The notes under the pieces are model-generated. The model ran no database searches. It saw nothing but the letters and a program-made list of their open reading frames with translations, and was not told the origin of the DNA. A program made the translations under genes and the position numbers. Shown here piece by piece: positions 24,300 to 33,111 of a DNA stretch of 64,000 bases (its first letter is position 1; each line of letters starts with the position of its first letter). The DNA comes from CAZFLD01 sp964519835 (GTDB lineage: Bacteria > Spirochaetota > Spirochaetia > DSM-27196 > CAZFLD01). Location of the stretch: contig CAZFLD010000011.1 in NCBI GenBank assembly GCA_964519835.1, positions 1-64,000 on the forward strand. Reading direction: 5' to 3'.

Positions 24300-25730
24300 T
24301 TACCCCGCAACCGTGATCCGGTTGCGTCCCGCCTCTTTGGATTCGTACAGGGCCTGATCGGCGCGGCGCAAAAGCGATTCCGGGGTGTCGTCGGCGCGAT
24401 ACTCCGCGATCCCAACACTAACGGTGGTAGCTATCTCGCCGTCCGGCAGGTCGGCGACGCGCTCTTGAATTCGTTCTGCTAGAAGCGCGGCGTCGGCGCC
24501 CCCGGATTCGACAAGAGCGGCAAACTCGTCACCGCCCCATCGGGCCAGGCGGTCGGTGAGCCGGATCATCTCCTGGATTGTCGCGCTGATCCGTTGAATT
24601 ACCCGGTCATCCGCCACATGACCGTGGCTGTCGTTGACGTGTTTCAGATGGTCTACATCGAGGAGGACAAGTGAAAACGGAATGCCGTTCCGTTGGCTCC
24701 GGTTGATCGCCTCGGCCAGGCGAGCGTCGAATGCCCGTCGGTTTGCCGCGCCGGTAAGCGAATCGGTTGTTGCCAGCTTCTCCAGACGCCGGTCGAACCG
24801 ACGCATTGTGACGGCGGACAGCGCAATAATCGCGACGGATACCGCCAAACCTACCAATATCGTACGAAGTAAGTTGGCCCGGGCCGAGCGCAGGGACCGT
24901 GTCTCATTGTGCTCAACGACAAGGAACCAGTCGAGCTCGTGCATGTACCGGGACGAAATCAGAATTGTGTCACCGTCTTTGGTGTACTGCTCGTCCACAG
25001 GATCCTCGGAAGGCGTCAAGAGACGATCGGCCACACCTCCCAGGGAGGGATGATCGCCAATGGCCCAGGTCTGGATCAGCGCCTGGTCCGGATGTGCCTG
25101 CACGAGCCCGTTCCGGTCTACGAGGTAGATGGTGCGGTCGTATTTTTCCTGCCGGCTCCTCAAGAATTGGGCAAACCCGTCCATTTCCAGGCCCACCCCG
25201 GCCACTCCCAAAAGCTCGTCTGAGAAACTCTCGAGACGGTAATTGATAAAAATAGTGAGCCTCTCGTCCGCAGCCTCGTTTGTATCAACGTCGATCTGGT
25301 ACGGAAGGCCCGACTCCACAAAGTCGTAGTACCAGACATCGTGCTCATCCTCGGGAGACACCTGTTTAGTGATTCCGGTTTGATGGTAGTAGTTGCTCGT
25401 AGTTTCGGATACAAAAAACACGGAGAAGTACCCGTACTGGCGGTGGATCGTCTCCAGATATTCGATGAGCTGATCGGTATCGACTTCTCCGGCCTCGGCC
25501 CAGCGAATCAAAAAGGAGTCGGTGGCCATCATGGAGGCGATGTTCAGCGCAGGCGATAGGTCGGTTTGGATCTCCGTAAGGAGGTTTTCCTGAAGGAGCG
25601 GCAAAGACGAGCTTACAATTTCGTCGTGTATGGAATCCGCGACGGTGCGGTAGTTGATAAAGCTCAAAACCGCAAACGCGGTGAGCAACAACACGCTCAG
25701 GATGATTAGTCGGCTCGCCCGGGGAGACAT
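24300..25730 (-). CDS. Diguanylate cyclase with periplasmic Cache sensor
   Basis: The protein has a first membrane helix (LIILSVLLLTAFAVLSFINY), then a periplasmic domain of about 250 residues with dCache character (YGYFSVFFVSETTSNYYHQT and GVAGVGLEMDGFAQFLRSRQ). A second membrane helix (near LVGLAVSVAIIALSA) leads to a GGDEF domain. The active-site motif is RWGGDEF, and the product-inhibition I-site RLTD lies five residues before it, so it should make cyclic-di-GMP and be feedback regulated. The ATG at 25730 is chosen because the hydrophobic helix follows directly; an upstream start at 25787 is possible. No c-di-GMP phosphodiesterase or receptor is adjacent. Confidence 0.93.
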   Translation of the reverse strand: MSPRASRLIILSVLLLTAFAVLSFINYRTVADSIHDEIVSSSLPLLQENLLTEIQTDLSPALNIASMMATDSFLIRWAEAGEVDTDQLIEYLETIHRQYGYFSVFFVSETTSNYYHQTGITKQVSPEDEHDVWYYDFVESGLPYQIDVDTNEAADERLTIFINYRLESFSDELLGVAGVGLEMDGFAQFLRSRQEKYDRTIYLVDRNGLVQAHPDQALIQTWAIGDHPSLGGVADRLLTPSEDPVDEQYTKDGDTILISSRYMHELDWFLVVEHNETRSLRSARANLLRTILVGLAVSVAIIALSAVTMRRFDRRLEKLATTDSLTGAANRRAFDARLAEAINRSQRNGIPFSLVLLDVDHLKHVNDSHGHVADDRVIQRISATIQEMIRLTDRLARWGGDEFAALVESGGADAALLAERIQERVADLPDGEIATTVSVGIAEYRADDTPESLLRRADQALYESKEAGRNRITVAG

Positions 25731-25860
25731 CACATGACAGTCTACGCTACGGGGGCCGCTGTGACAAACTCTCCGGCAGGCGCGCACGCCGCGGTCATGC
25801 CGTCACCCACTCGAGCCAAGCGGCAACCCGCGGGGCGCCCGGCGCTCCGCCGGCGCGGCG

Positions 25861-28761
25861 TCATCCTCCGATCCGGGCCGCAAGCGCTTGTGGGTCTTCG
25901 TTGTACAACAAGACCTCGGGGTGGCGGAGGAAGTCGGCCAGGAGTGCTCGCGTTTTGGCCGGGAGGTCTAGGGCGGCCTCTGCGAGGTGGGACTCCGTAG
26001 CCACCAGCGCAGCGAGCGTCCTCAGCACCGCGTTGACGTAGCCTGCCTCCTTTGGTGTGATGCCGTGAGAAGCGGCAAAGGCGAAGTCCTCGTTGATTGT
26101 TGCGAACATCATGTCGCGGAGCAGAGCGTTCCATAGCTCCGTGGACGGAGCTTCGAGAATCTCGTGGATCCGTCGGCGGTAATCCGGCATGATCGATCGA
26201 TCGATGGAGGTGAGCGAGAAGCCTTCACCACGAATCACCTCGGCCTCATATCGGCGGCGTTCATAGAGATTGGTAAGCCATTCAAAGTAGGAGGCGATAA
26301 CGCCGCCGGCGTTTGCCGCGAAGTCGTAGACCACCGTGGTAGAGGTAGATACGAGTATCCGCTCAGCGGCCGGCGTGAGGGGGCCGTTACTGCCACAGAC
26401 GACAATCCGCGCGGAGAGGCGCGGTGCGTTGGAGACGGTGACGGCGTTCTCGAGGGCGCAAAGAACAAGTAGGTCGGTCGGAATCTCCAAGACCGCCCCG
26501 CCCTCCGCGGCACCGTCTATGCGTCGCTCGACGCCCTTTGTAGCACCGACAACCGTTCCGGTGGTTTGTGCCTGCGAAAGCATCTCGGCAACATCAAGCC
26601 CCTCGCTTCCGACAAGCGCGCCCTCCCCGTCGGCTACGGCGATTATTCGCGCGCCGAGGCGCGCGAGCTCGGTCATGGCCGAACCGCCGACCTTTCCGGC
26701 GCCCTGCACCACGACCCGCTTTCCGGAGAGGAGCGCGGGAAAGATCTCGGAATAGAGACGGTTCCATTCGTCCTCGCCGACGGCGGTGTACCCGTCGTGT
26801 TGCCGGATTGAGCTCTCCGTGATCTGGGTGCATCGACGCAGGAGCTCGAGCTCATCGGAGGCAAGCTCACGAGAAGGCGTCCACCGATCGGCAAAAAGCT
26901 CGTTGGCAACGGCAGCGAGCGTCGCCTGGACAAGACCGCGTCCGGTAGCGCCTCGGCGCGCCTCGAGCCCTCGGGTGGTCTTGCCGGTAATCTGCGCAGC
27001 GGCAACTATCTCGAGGTACTCCTCGTTTTCAAAAAGCTCACGGAGCGCGCGCCGGTCGTTGAGATCGATGTCAAAGCTATCTTGCAGGATCCCACGTGCG
27101 CGGCTGAGGGAGATTGCCTTGTTGTCAAAAAGGGCCACCCCGCGCTTGAGCCCGTACGCCATCTTCGCCAAGTCGCTCAGGGCCGATTTGAAGCCCTCGA
27201 AGATGTGGCTTATTTCCGTCTCGCCACAACCGACGTCTCCTGCAGGCACATCCCGCGCGGGACCGGTCACCAAAAAAAGCGATCTGCCGAGGTTGGAGAC
27301 GGAGTCGAAGAAGTCCATTTCGCGTTCGCGGTAGTCCCGCGGGTTCAGGCGCAGTCCGCCCTTTGCGCCGCCGAAGAGGATCTTAGCTCGCGAACACTTC
27401 CACGTCATAAGGAAAGCCAGCGCCGAGACTTCCGAAAACTCGACGATGTTGTCGATCCGAAGGCCGCCCTTGGCGGTGCCCCTGATGCTCGAGTGGCGGG
27501 TCCGAAATCCCTCCGCATTTTTGACTTCACCACCCAGAACGCGCTTGACCCAGAACTCCTCAAAGGCTTCGAATCCGGCGAGGCGGACCACAAGCTCCGG
27601 GGCGGCCTCCAGACCCAGGAACTCAGCGGCATCAAAAAAGCCGGAAAGTGCGTGAAGCATAAGCAGGTTGCCGGCATCATCGGAAAGACTCCCATTCGAC
27701 TCGCGAACAAGCTCCTTTAAGTCACCCTGCACCTCGAAGCGCCGGTCGGTCGGCATGTCGGGACGACTGAGGTCCCGCAAGAGTCGCTCGAGCCGCCCCA
27801 GCAAAAGCCGGTTGCCGGTTGATCCCGCCCGCCACGTTGTCTGCCGCAGTGACGCGAGTATCGGCTCGGTCTCGACCGAAGGGTCGACGTAGGCCGAGAG
27901 TACGCCTACCGGTGGGTAGTCCTCTTTCCCCTCAAACACGTCGTAGTACGTCCGTCGAAGATTAATATGGGCCTCTCTGATCCGGCGCAGCGCATCGAGA
28001 ACAAATCCGTTTGAGGTGTTGGGTGCGGCCACCACAATCCGCGTTTCGTTCGTGGCAAGGCGCTCGGTTTGATCGCCCCGCTCCTCACCCGTCGGCTGAC
28101 TCTTTACCACGATCCCATTGACTTGGCGGACCTCCTCATAGATATCGAGGTGACGGATAATCCGCTTTGGCACGGAAACGCTGTTGAGTTCCTCGTCCAT
28201 GTAGTTCACCGGTAGGCTTTGCAAAAAGGCCTCCCCGTAGTCAAAATCCATCTTGCGCGCGTAGAATCGAGCTTCGTCGCAGAGGCGCTCGACCTGCTGC
28301 TCATCCGCCGTGCTCATCGGCAACGGCTCGCGTCCATACTTTTCGATCGTGACTATCCGAATGCCGGATCGGGTCTTTACGTCGTCGAAGCCGGCCAGAT
28401 CGATCTCAGAATTCTCGTCGACGATCTTGGCCAGCCTTCCGGGGGAGTCGCGACCAACGTTGATAAAGTACGTGATCGTGCTGCCGTCGGCGGAGGTCTG
28501 CTGCAGGTATTCCGTGGTGGCGTTGAGAAGCTGTGTGATCACAAACACGTGGTTTGCGATTTCCGGCGCGGTGTTGCTGTGAAAGTACCAGGCCGGCAAA
28601 AACCGCTCTGCAAAATAGCTGTCGAGCACCTTCTCAACAGTGTTGAAATCCATCTTGAACGCGGACTCCAGAATCGATTCAACTTCGGTCCGAAGCGTCC
28701 GCTTTAGCGCCTCATGGCGTCGGCGCGACGCTTCGTGATGCCCTTCGTGTTGGGTGGTCAT
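25861..28761 (-). CDS. NAD-type glutamate dehydrogenase, large form
   Basis: This 966-residue protein has a central Glu/Leu/Phe/Val dehydrogenase substrate domain: KILFGGAKGGLRLNPRD with the substrate-binding lysine, and GPARDVPAGDVGCGETEISH. A C-terminal dinucleotide-binding domain follows: VVVQGAGKVGGSAMTELARL, VCGSNGPLTPAAERIL and YDFAANAGGVIASYFEW. The N-terminal ~350 residues form an additional region absent from hexameric 50-kDa GDHs, as in the ~115-kDa class of NAD-GDHs. It would oxidise glutamate to 2-oxoglutarate and ammonia, a catabolic role. It is monocistronic. A GC-rich hairpin at about 25835-25856 follows the stop but lacks a T run. Confidence 0.9.
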   Translation of the reverse strand: MTTQHEGHHEASRRRHEALKRTLRTEVESILESAFKMDFNTVEKVLDSYFAERFLPAWYFHSNTAPEIANHVFVITQLLNATTEYLQQTSADGSTITYFINVGRDSPGRLAKIVDENSEIDLAGFDDVKTRSGIRIVTIEKYGREPLPMSTADEQQVERLCDEARFYARKMDFDYGEAFLQSLPVNYMDEELNSVSVPKRIIRHLDIYEEVRQVNGIVVKSQPTGEERGDQTERLATNETRIVVAAPNTSNGFVLDALRRIREAHINLRRTYYDVFEGKEDYPPVGVLSAYVDPSVETEPILASLRQTTWRAGSTGNRLLLGRLERLLRDLSRPDMPTDRRFEVQGDLKELVRESNGSLSDDAGNLLMLHALSGFFDAAEFLGLEAAPELVVRLAGFEAFEEFWVKRVLGGEVKNAEGFRTRHSSIRGTAKGGLRIDNIVEFSEVSALAFLMTWKCSRAKILFGGAKGGLRLNPRDYREREMDFFDSVSNLGRSLFLVTGPARDVPAGDVGCGETEISHIFEGFKSALSDLAKMAYGLKRGVALFDNKAISLSRARGILQDSFDIDLNDRRALRELFENEEYLEIVAAAQITGKTTRGLEARRGATGRGLVQATLAAVANELFADRWTPSRELASDELELLRRCTQITESSIRQHDGYTAVGEDEWNRLYSEIFPALLSGKRVVVQGAGKVGGSAMTELARLGARIIAVADGEGALVGSEGLDVAEMLSQAQTTGTVVGATKGVERRIDGAAEGGAVLEIPTDLLVLCALENAVTVSNAPRLSARIVVCGSNGPLTPAAERILVSTSTTVVYDFAANAGGVIASYFEWLTNLYERRRYEAEVIRGEGFSLTSIDRSIMPDYRRRIHEILEAPSTELWNALLRDMMFATINEDFAFAASHGITPKEAGYVNAVLRTLAALVATESHLAEAALDLPAKTRALLADFLRHPEVLLYNEDPQALAARIGG

Positions 28762-28930
28762 GCCCCGATTTTAGCGGCTCGGCCCGAGGAAGTCACGAAC
28801 CAAAACCGCGAACGGCGGCTGAGCCGTCCACCGCGGCACGCGGCCACTGCGGCGTAGTCGATGGGGCGTTTGACAAAGAAGTCGAGCGCGAGAGGCAGCT
28901 TCGGCAGAGCCGTGATGGACTCTTAGAGCC

Positions 28931-29944
28931 TCAAGGTTCGTGACAGTTAACAACGGAAGCGCCTGCACTCAACCGCATGGGCACTTTGGTTGTGCTCGGA
29001 AAATTGTCGTAGTTGCCGGAGATCCTCTGCAACAACATCTCCGCCGTTGCGGCTCCCATTCGCGGCAGATCGAACTCGACGAGGGAAAGCTCAGGCTCGA
29101 TCACCTGGGTCGCCGAGAATCGGTCGTGCCCGATGAGCGACACATCCGTCGGTATTGATAGGCCGGCGTCACGAATCGCAAGCGCGGCGCCGATTGTCGT
29201 GTAATAACTGATAGCGTAGCCTGCGGTCGGTGGATCGGGACGATCGAGCGCCCTACCAACAGCGGCGCGGGCTCCGGCCATGCTGTAGTCGGTCCAGAGC
29301 ACGTCGAGGTTGGCGACGCCGCTTTCCTTGGCTGCCCGCCTTGCACCGGCCAGTCGTTGCCGTGTGCTGTCGCTTTTGCGGCGTCCGGCCACCACGGAGA
29401 TACGACGATGGCCGGCGGCGGTGAGCATCCGGACGGCAGCGGCGGAAGACTCCGCCTCGTTTCCCGCCACGATGTCGCAGCGTAGGCCTTTGACTCCGTC
29501 GTGAACGGCAACGATCGGGACGCCGGCTTCCTGAAGACCGACCAGCGTGTTCACGCATTCGGAACCATACCAGAGAGGAAAAAGAACAAGACCGTCGATG
29601 GAACGTTCTTGCAGTCGTCTCAGGCTTGTCTCGAGCCGGGCGGCGCTCGATTCGAAGTCATTAATCAACAGAAGATACTCGTGACGATCGAATACCGATT
29701 CCATTGCCTTGATAATCTCGAAGGAAAAGAGTCCCGAGAGGCTGGGAATCAACACGGCAACGGTCATGGACTTGTTTGCCTTGAGGCCCTTGGCGAAAAA
29801 GTTCGGCCTAAACGCCAGCTCTTCTATTGCATTCTTGATTCGATGTGCATTGTCCGAACGAAGTGTTTGCCCGTTGAGGTAGCGGGAAACCGAAGCGGTT
29901 GAGACACCGGCCCGCGCCGCTACGTCTTTTACCGTTGCCGCCAT
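28931..29944 (-). CDS. LacI-family transcriptional regulator of the MalEFG-like operon
   Basis: This 337-residue protein has the LacI helix-turn-helix (TVKDVAARAGVSTASVSRYL NG, residues 4-25) and hinge helix. A periplasmic-binding-protein-like sensor domain follows (VAVLIPSLSGLFSFEIIKAM, IDGLVLFP and PTDVSLIGHDRFS). It is the last gene of a leftward sugar ABC operon, starting 3 bases after the permease stop. It therefore probably represses that operon through the perfect palindrome at 33059-33080. The inducer sugar is unknown. Confidence 0.94.
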   Translation of the reverse strand: MAATVKDVAARAGVSTASVSRYLNGQTLRSDNAHRIKNAIEELAFRPNFFAKGLKANKSMTVAVLIPSLSGLFSFEIIKAMESVFDRHEYLLLINDFESSAARLETSLRRLQERSIDGLVLFPLWYGSECVNTLVGLQEAGVPIVAVHDGVKGLRCDIVAGNEAESSAAAVRMLTAAGHRRISVVAGRRKSDSTRQRLAGARRAAKESGVANLDVLWTDYSMAGARAAVGRALDRPDPPTAGYAISYYTTIGAALAIRDAGLSIPTDVSLIGHDRFSATQVIEPELSLVEFDLPRMGAATAEMLLQRISGNYDNFPSTTKVPMRLSAGASVVNCHEP

Positions 29945-29946
29945 TG

Positions 29947-30765
29947 TTACTCTTTGATGCCGCCCGCTAGGACACCTTGCTGTACCTGCCGCTGGGCCAA
30001 GATATAGAGGATGACAATCGGAAGACTTACCACCACAAGGGCCGCGGACATCGTTGGAACGGTCACGCCGTACTCACCGTTGAATAGAGCGATGGCGCTC
30101 ATCAGAGTTCGTTTTGAGCTCGAACGGAGAAGCAGGAGTGCAAATGGAAGCTCGTTCCACACCGCTTGCGATCCTACGATCGCGAGCGTAAGAAGCATTG
30201 GACGAGCGAGGGGCACCATCACCCGTGCAAAAATCTGCCAGAGGGTTGCACCGTCGATCGTTGCGGCCTCCATAAAGGTACGGGGCACATTACGAAAGTA
30301 GGTTGTCATTAGGTATGCGGCGTACGGACCAAAGTAGCCGAGATAGGCAGCCACGACCCCAAAACGCGTATCCAGCAATCCTAGGCCGGACTGCAGAATG
30401 TAAATCTGCACCCCCAATACCATCTGTGGGAATACCATGACCCCGGTGATCAACAACAGAAGCACAGTCCGAAGCGGGAAAGACAGCTTAGCAAAGGCAA
30501 AGCCCGCCGCGGTGGCGATTGCCAAGTAGGGAACCATGGTAGCAACCAAAATCACCACCGTGTTTAGAAAGTTCGATGCCAGATTAAGCTGCCGGAAAAC
30601 CTCGACGTAGTTCTCGCCGACCGGTTCAGACGGCGGCAGAAGCTGCTCGGCCACATAGGCGGCGTCGCTCTTGAAGCTGGTCGCTATCATCAAATAAAAA
30701 GGCACCAGCGTAACAATGCCCAGAATCAATATCAGAATCGTGGAGAGGGACCAGCGGCGTTTCAT
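29947..30765 (-). CDS. Carbohydrate ABC transporter permease (MalG-type)
   Basis: This 272-residue protein has six predicted membrane helices and the coupling (EAA) loop FMEAATIDGATLWQIFARVM VPLARP. It ends QQGVLAGGIKE, a common terminus of MalG-like proteins. It forms the inner-membrane channel with the upstream MalF-type permease, overlapping it by ATGA (30762-30765). No ATPase is encoded in this operon, so a shared MsmK/UgpC-type ATPase from elsewhere in the genome is expected. The substrate is not predictable beyond an oligosaccharide or sugar alcohol. Confidence 0.94.
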   Translation of the reverse strand: MKRRWSLSTILILILGIVTLVPFYLMIATSFKSDAAYVAEQLLPPSEPVGENYVEVFRQLNLASNFLNTVVILVATMVPYLAIATAAGFAFAKLSFPLRTVLLLLITGVMVFPQMVLGVQIYILQSGLGLLDTRFGVVAAYLGYFGPYAAYLMTTYFRNVPRTFMEAATIDGATLWQIFARVMVPLARPMLLTLAIVGSQAVWNELPFALLLLRSSSKRTLMSAIALFNGEYGVTVPTMSAALVVVSLPIVILYILAQRQVQQGVLAGGIKE

Positions 30766-31640
30766 GCCTTTCCCCTGTCTTCATTTCGCATAAGCGCTAT
30801 CTGGACGGCTACAATAATAAAGGTCAGAAGGTTTACAAACACGGCCCAGGTCGAAGAGTAACCGAGCTGAAAGTTTTGGAACGCGTGAAAGTAGATACCA
30901 AACTCAGGCACAAAGGAGGCATAACCGGGTCCACCGCCCGTCATCGTGTGGATGATGGGAAACATCCGCGCGAAGTAGGTGATAAATCCGAGGACGATAA
31001 AAAACTCAATGGTGTGCCGAATCCCGGGAACGGTCACCACCATCAGGGTCTGAAAGGGCGAGCATCCGTCGACCTTGGCGGCGTCGTACAAGGACTCAGA
31101 GATCTTACCCATTGCCCCGACGTACAAAAGCACACCAAAGCCAAAAAACTTAAAAAGCGTAGCGATTGCCACGACGTGGATGGGCCACGCGGTGGACGAG
31201 AGCCACTCCGGCGTTACTTCGGCCAACCCTATCGCTTCGAAAAGCGAGTTGACCGGCCCGTTGGTCCGCAGCAATGCCCGAAACAACACACCGAGAATCA
31301 CGGGTGAAATAAGAAAAGGAATCAAAGACACCGAACGGAAAAAACCGACGCCGCGCGCCGGCTCGCGAATGGCCGCGGCAACCAAGAGCGGAAGAACCGT
31401 CCACGGCGCCACGTAAACCGCAAGGATCAGGATGTTTTTCACAGCGGCGTGAAAACTGCCGTCGTTAAACAGCTTGACGACGTTCCGAAGCCCCGTCCAT
31501 TCGGGAGATCCGATGCCGTTCCACTCGGTAAATCCGTAGTAAAAGGTTGTAAGGGCCGGATACAGCGTGAACACGAGGACAAACAGAAGCAAGGGCAGAA
31601 CAAAAAAGTAGGCCTGGTAGGTGTGCTTCCGCCGCTGCAT
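30762..31640 (-). CDS. Carbohydrate ABC transporter permease (MalF/UgpA-type)
   Basis: This 292-residue protein has six membrane segments. The N-terminal helix FFVLPLLLFVLVFTLYPALT leads into TFYYGFTEWNGIG, as in MalF/UgpA permeases. The coupling loop is LYDAAKVDGCSPFQTLMVVT VPGIRH. It starts 85 bases after the binding-protein gene and its stop overlaps the MalG-type gene. The spacing suggests some separation of binding-protein and permease expression, a common arrangement. Confidence 0.94.
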   Translation of the reverse strand: MQRRKHTYQAYFFVLPLLLFVLVFTLYPALTTFYYGFTEWNGIGSPEWTGLRNVVKLFNDGSFHAAVKNILILAVYVAPWTVLPLLVAAAIREPARGVGFFRSVSLIPFLISPVILGVLFRALLRTNGPVNSLFEAIGLAEVTPEWLSSTAWPIHVVAIATLFKFFGFGVLLYVGAMGKISESLYDAAKVDGCSPFQTLMVVTVPGIRHTIEFFIVLGFITYFARMFPIIHTMTGGGPGYASFVPEFGIYFHAFQNFQLGYSSTWAVFVNLLTFIIVAVQIALMRNEDRGKA

Positions 31641-31725
31641 TTCGACTCCTTCCGACTCCTATAGGCTAAGAAGACGGAGCATCCGCCGTGGCGGATGCCC
31701 CAATAACAAAGTAACTCGCGTTACC

Positions 31726-33000
31726 CTAACGGGCCTGTTCGATCGTCGCGCCGTACTCGGCAGGAGTGATCTCACCGGAGAAAAGCAGCGGTCCGTGACT
31801 TCTGATCACGTTCCACAGCGGGGTCGGCGTAAAAGCCTTGGTGGGCGAAACAAGACTGTTCGCGACAAGCTCCATGACTTCGACGCCTACTTGGTTCGCC
31901 ACCAAGCTTTCATCCGCCTGGCCGTTCGCCGGGACCGCCCCACCGTTGGCGAGCAGGATGTTTGCGCCTTCCTCGCCGGCCGCAAAGCGCACCCACTCAA
32001 TGGCGGCGGCTTGGTTGTCGCTGTAGGTAGGAACGGCGTAGGCTATTCCGCCCGCGGCGCCGACGACACCCTCGTGGGCGGACCCTTCAAAATAGAAATT
32101 GGGGATAACGCCGAGGTTTTCCGCCCCAAGCGCCTCGCCAAATTCATACCAGTTGAATATGTCGGACACAAAACCACGGAAGATGGCACTCTCTCCGGCC
32201 ATGAACTCCTCGCCCTTGTCTCGGAGCAATGGAACCGTCATGCCCTCGGGATCGATGTAGCCCGCCTGGTAGAGGTCTTGAAACCGCTGGAAGGTCTCCA
32301 AGATGATAGGTGCCTCAAAGGTTATATCGCCCGCCAGCAGATCTCGCTTCTGAGATTCGGAAAGGACCTGATCGAGGGTGCCCGCAATCATCATCTCCGC
32401 GTGAATGCCCTGGCCAAAACCGATGGGCGTGATGCCTGCAGCCTGCAGTGCCTCGGCCGCGGAGATAAGACCATCCCAGGTGGTGGGAGGATTCTCGGGA
32501 TCGAGCCCCGCCTCTTCGAAAAGTGCCTTGTTGTAGTACCAAACCCAGCCTTGGACGGTCACGGGAAGGCCACGGACGCCTTGGCTAATGTCACGCTCGG
32601 GCGCCGTGTCGGCCAGGGTCGCCTCGGGAAACTGGTCCCAGATGTCTTGTATGTGATCGTCGAGTACGACAAAGGCCTCGCCAAGATCCTGGAAGTTCTG
32701 ACCGTTGGCGTGTACAAGAATCGCGTCCGCTCCACTCCGTGCCGCGATTGCCGCCTGGTAGACCTCATAGGGAGGGTGAGGCACGGACTCGTGGTTGAGC
32801 GCAATGTCCGGAAATCGTTCTTCGAACGCCGCCCCAAGAGCCTCGGCCAAGACGCCTTGTGAGCCGCTTGAACCCTTAAACCAGTCCCAAACCGTGATTT
32901 CGCCCCCGGCGCTTTCCTCTTCGGATCCGCCGGTAGCAAAACAGAGCGCCGTCGCAAGAAACAGCAACGCGCCGACCAGAAACCATCGCTTCGTAGTCAT
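31726..33000 (-). CDS. Extracellular sugar-binding protein (family 1)
   Basis: This 424-residue protein has a signal peptide (MTTKRWFLVGALLFLATALC, then FATGGSEEES), either lipidated or cleaved at FA-TG, with the Gly/Ser/Glu-rich start common in spirochaete binding proteins. The mature part is a family 1 solute-binding protein: EITVWDWFKGSSGSQGVLAE, TTWDGLISAAEALQAAGITP and FAAGEEGANILLANGGAVPA. AGGAGGTTGCC directly precedes the ATG. It is the first gene of the operon and its promoter contains the LacI-type palindrome. Confidence 0.94.
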   Translation of the reverse strand: MTTKRWFLVGALLFLATALCFATGGSEEESAGGEITVWDWFKGSSGSQGVLAEALGAAFEERFPDIALNHESVPHPPYEVYQAAIAARSGADAILVHANGQNFQDLGEAFVVLDDHIQDIWDQFPEATLADTAPERDISQGVRGLPVTVQGWVWYYNKALFEEAGLDPENPPTTWDGLISAAEALQAAGITPIGFGQGIHAEMMIAGTLDQVLSESQKRDLLAGDITFEAPIILETFQRFQDLYQAGYIDPEGMTVPLLRDKGEEFMAGESAIFRGFVSDIFNWYEFGEALGAENLGVIPNFYFEGSAHEGVVGAAGGIAYAVPTYSDNQAAAIEWVRFAAGEEGANILLANGGAVPANGQADESLVANQVGVEVMELVANSLVSPTKAFTPTPLWNVIRSHGPLLFSGEITPAEYGATIEQAR

Positions 33001-33058
33001 GGCAACCTCCTAATGGTTGTGTCGTGTGGGCCGGCGACCTTTTGCCGGCACGGCTCAC

Positions 33059-33105
33059 AAACTGTAATCGATTACAGTTTAACACTGCTTTCTGAACGCC
33101 GTCAA
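33059..33105 (-). promoter_or_regulatory. LacI-family operator and promoter of the sugar operon
   Basis: A perfect 22-bp palindrome at 33059-33080 has the half-site AAACTGTAATC centred on CG, the form of a LacI-family operator. Upstream on the minus strand, TTGACG (33105-33100) and TAAACT (33081-33076, 18-base spacing) make a reasonable sigma-70 promoter whose -10 overlaps the operator. Repression by steric block is therefore expected. The leader then contains a GCCGGC...GCCGGC hairpin (33030-33049) before the ribosome site. Confidence 0.8.
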
Positions 33106-33111
33106 TAAAGA

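Noticed and set aside
25835..25856. Intrinsic terminator after the glutamate dehydrogenase gene
   Set aside because: A GC-rich stem is present but there is no T run, so it is not called as a terminator.
27082..28707. Long plus-strand frames opposite the glutamate dehydrogenase gene
   Set aside because: They mirror conserved GDH sequence and show no independent start signals or motifs.
31621..32862. 413-codon open frame on the plus strand
   Set aside because: It lies entirely antisense to the sugar-binding protein gene, is Arg/Gly-rich without any domain, and is a by-product of GC-rich codon bias.
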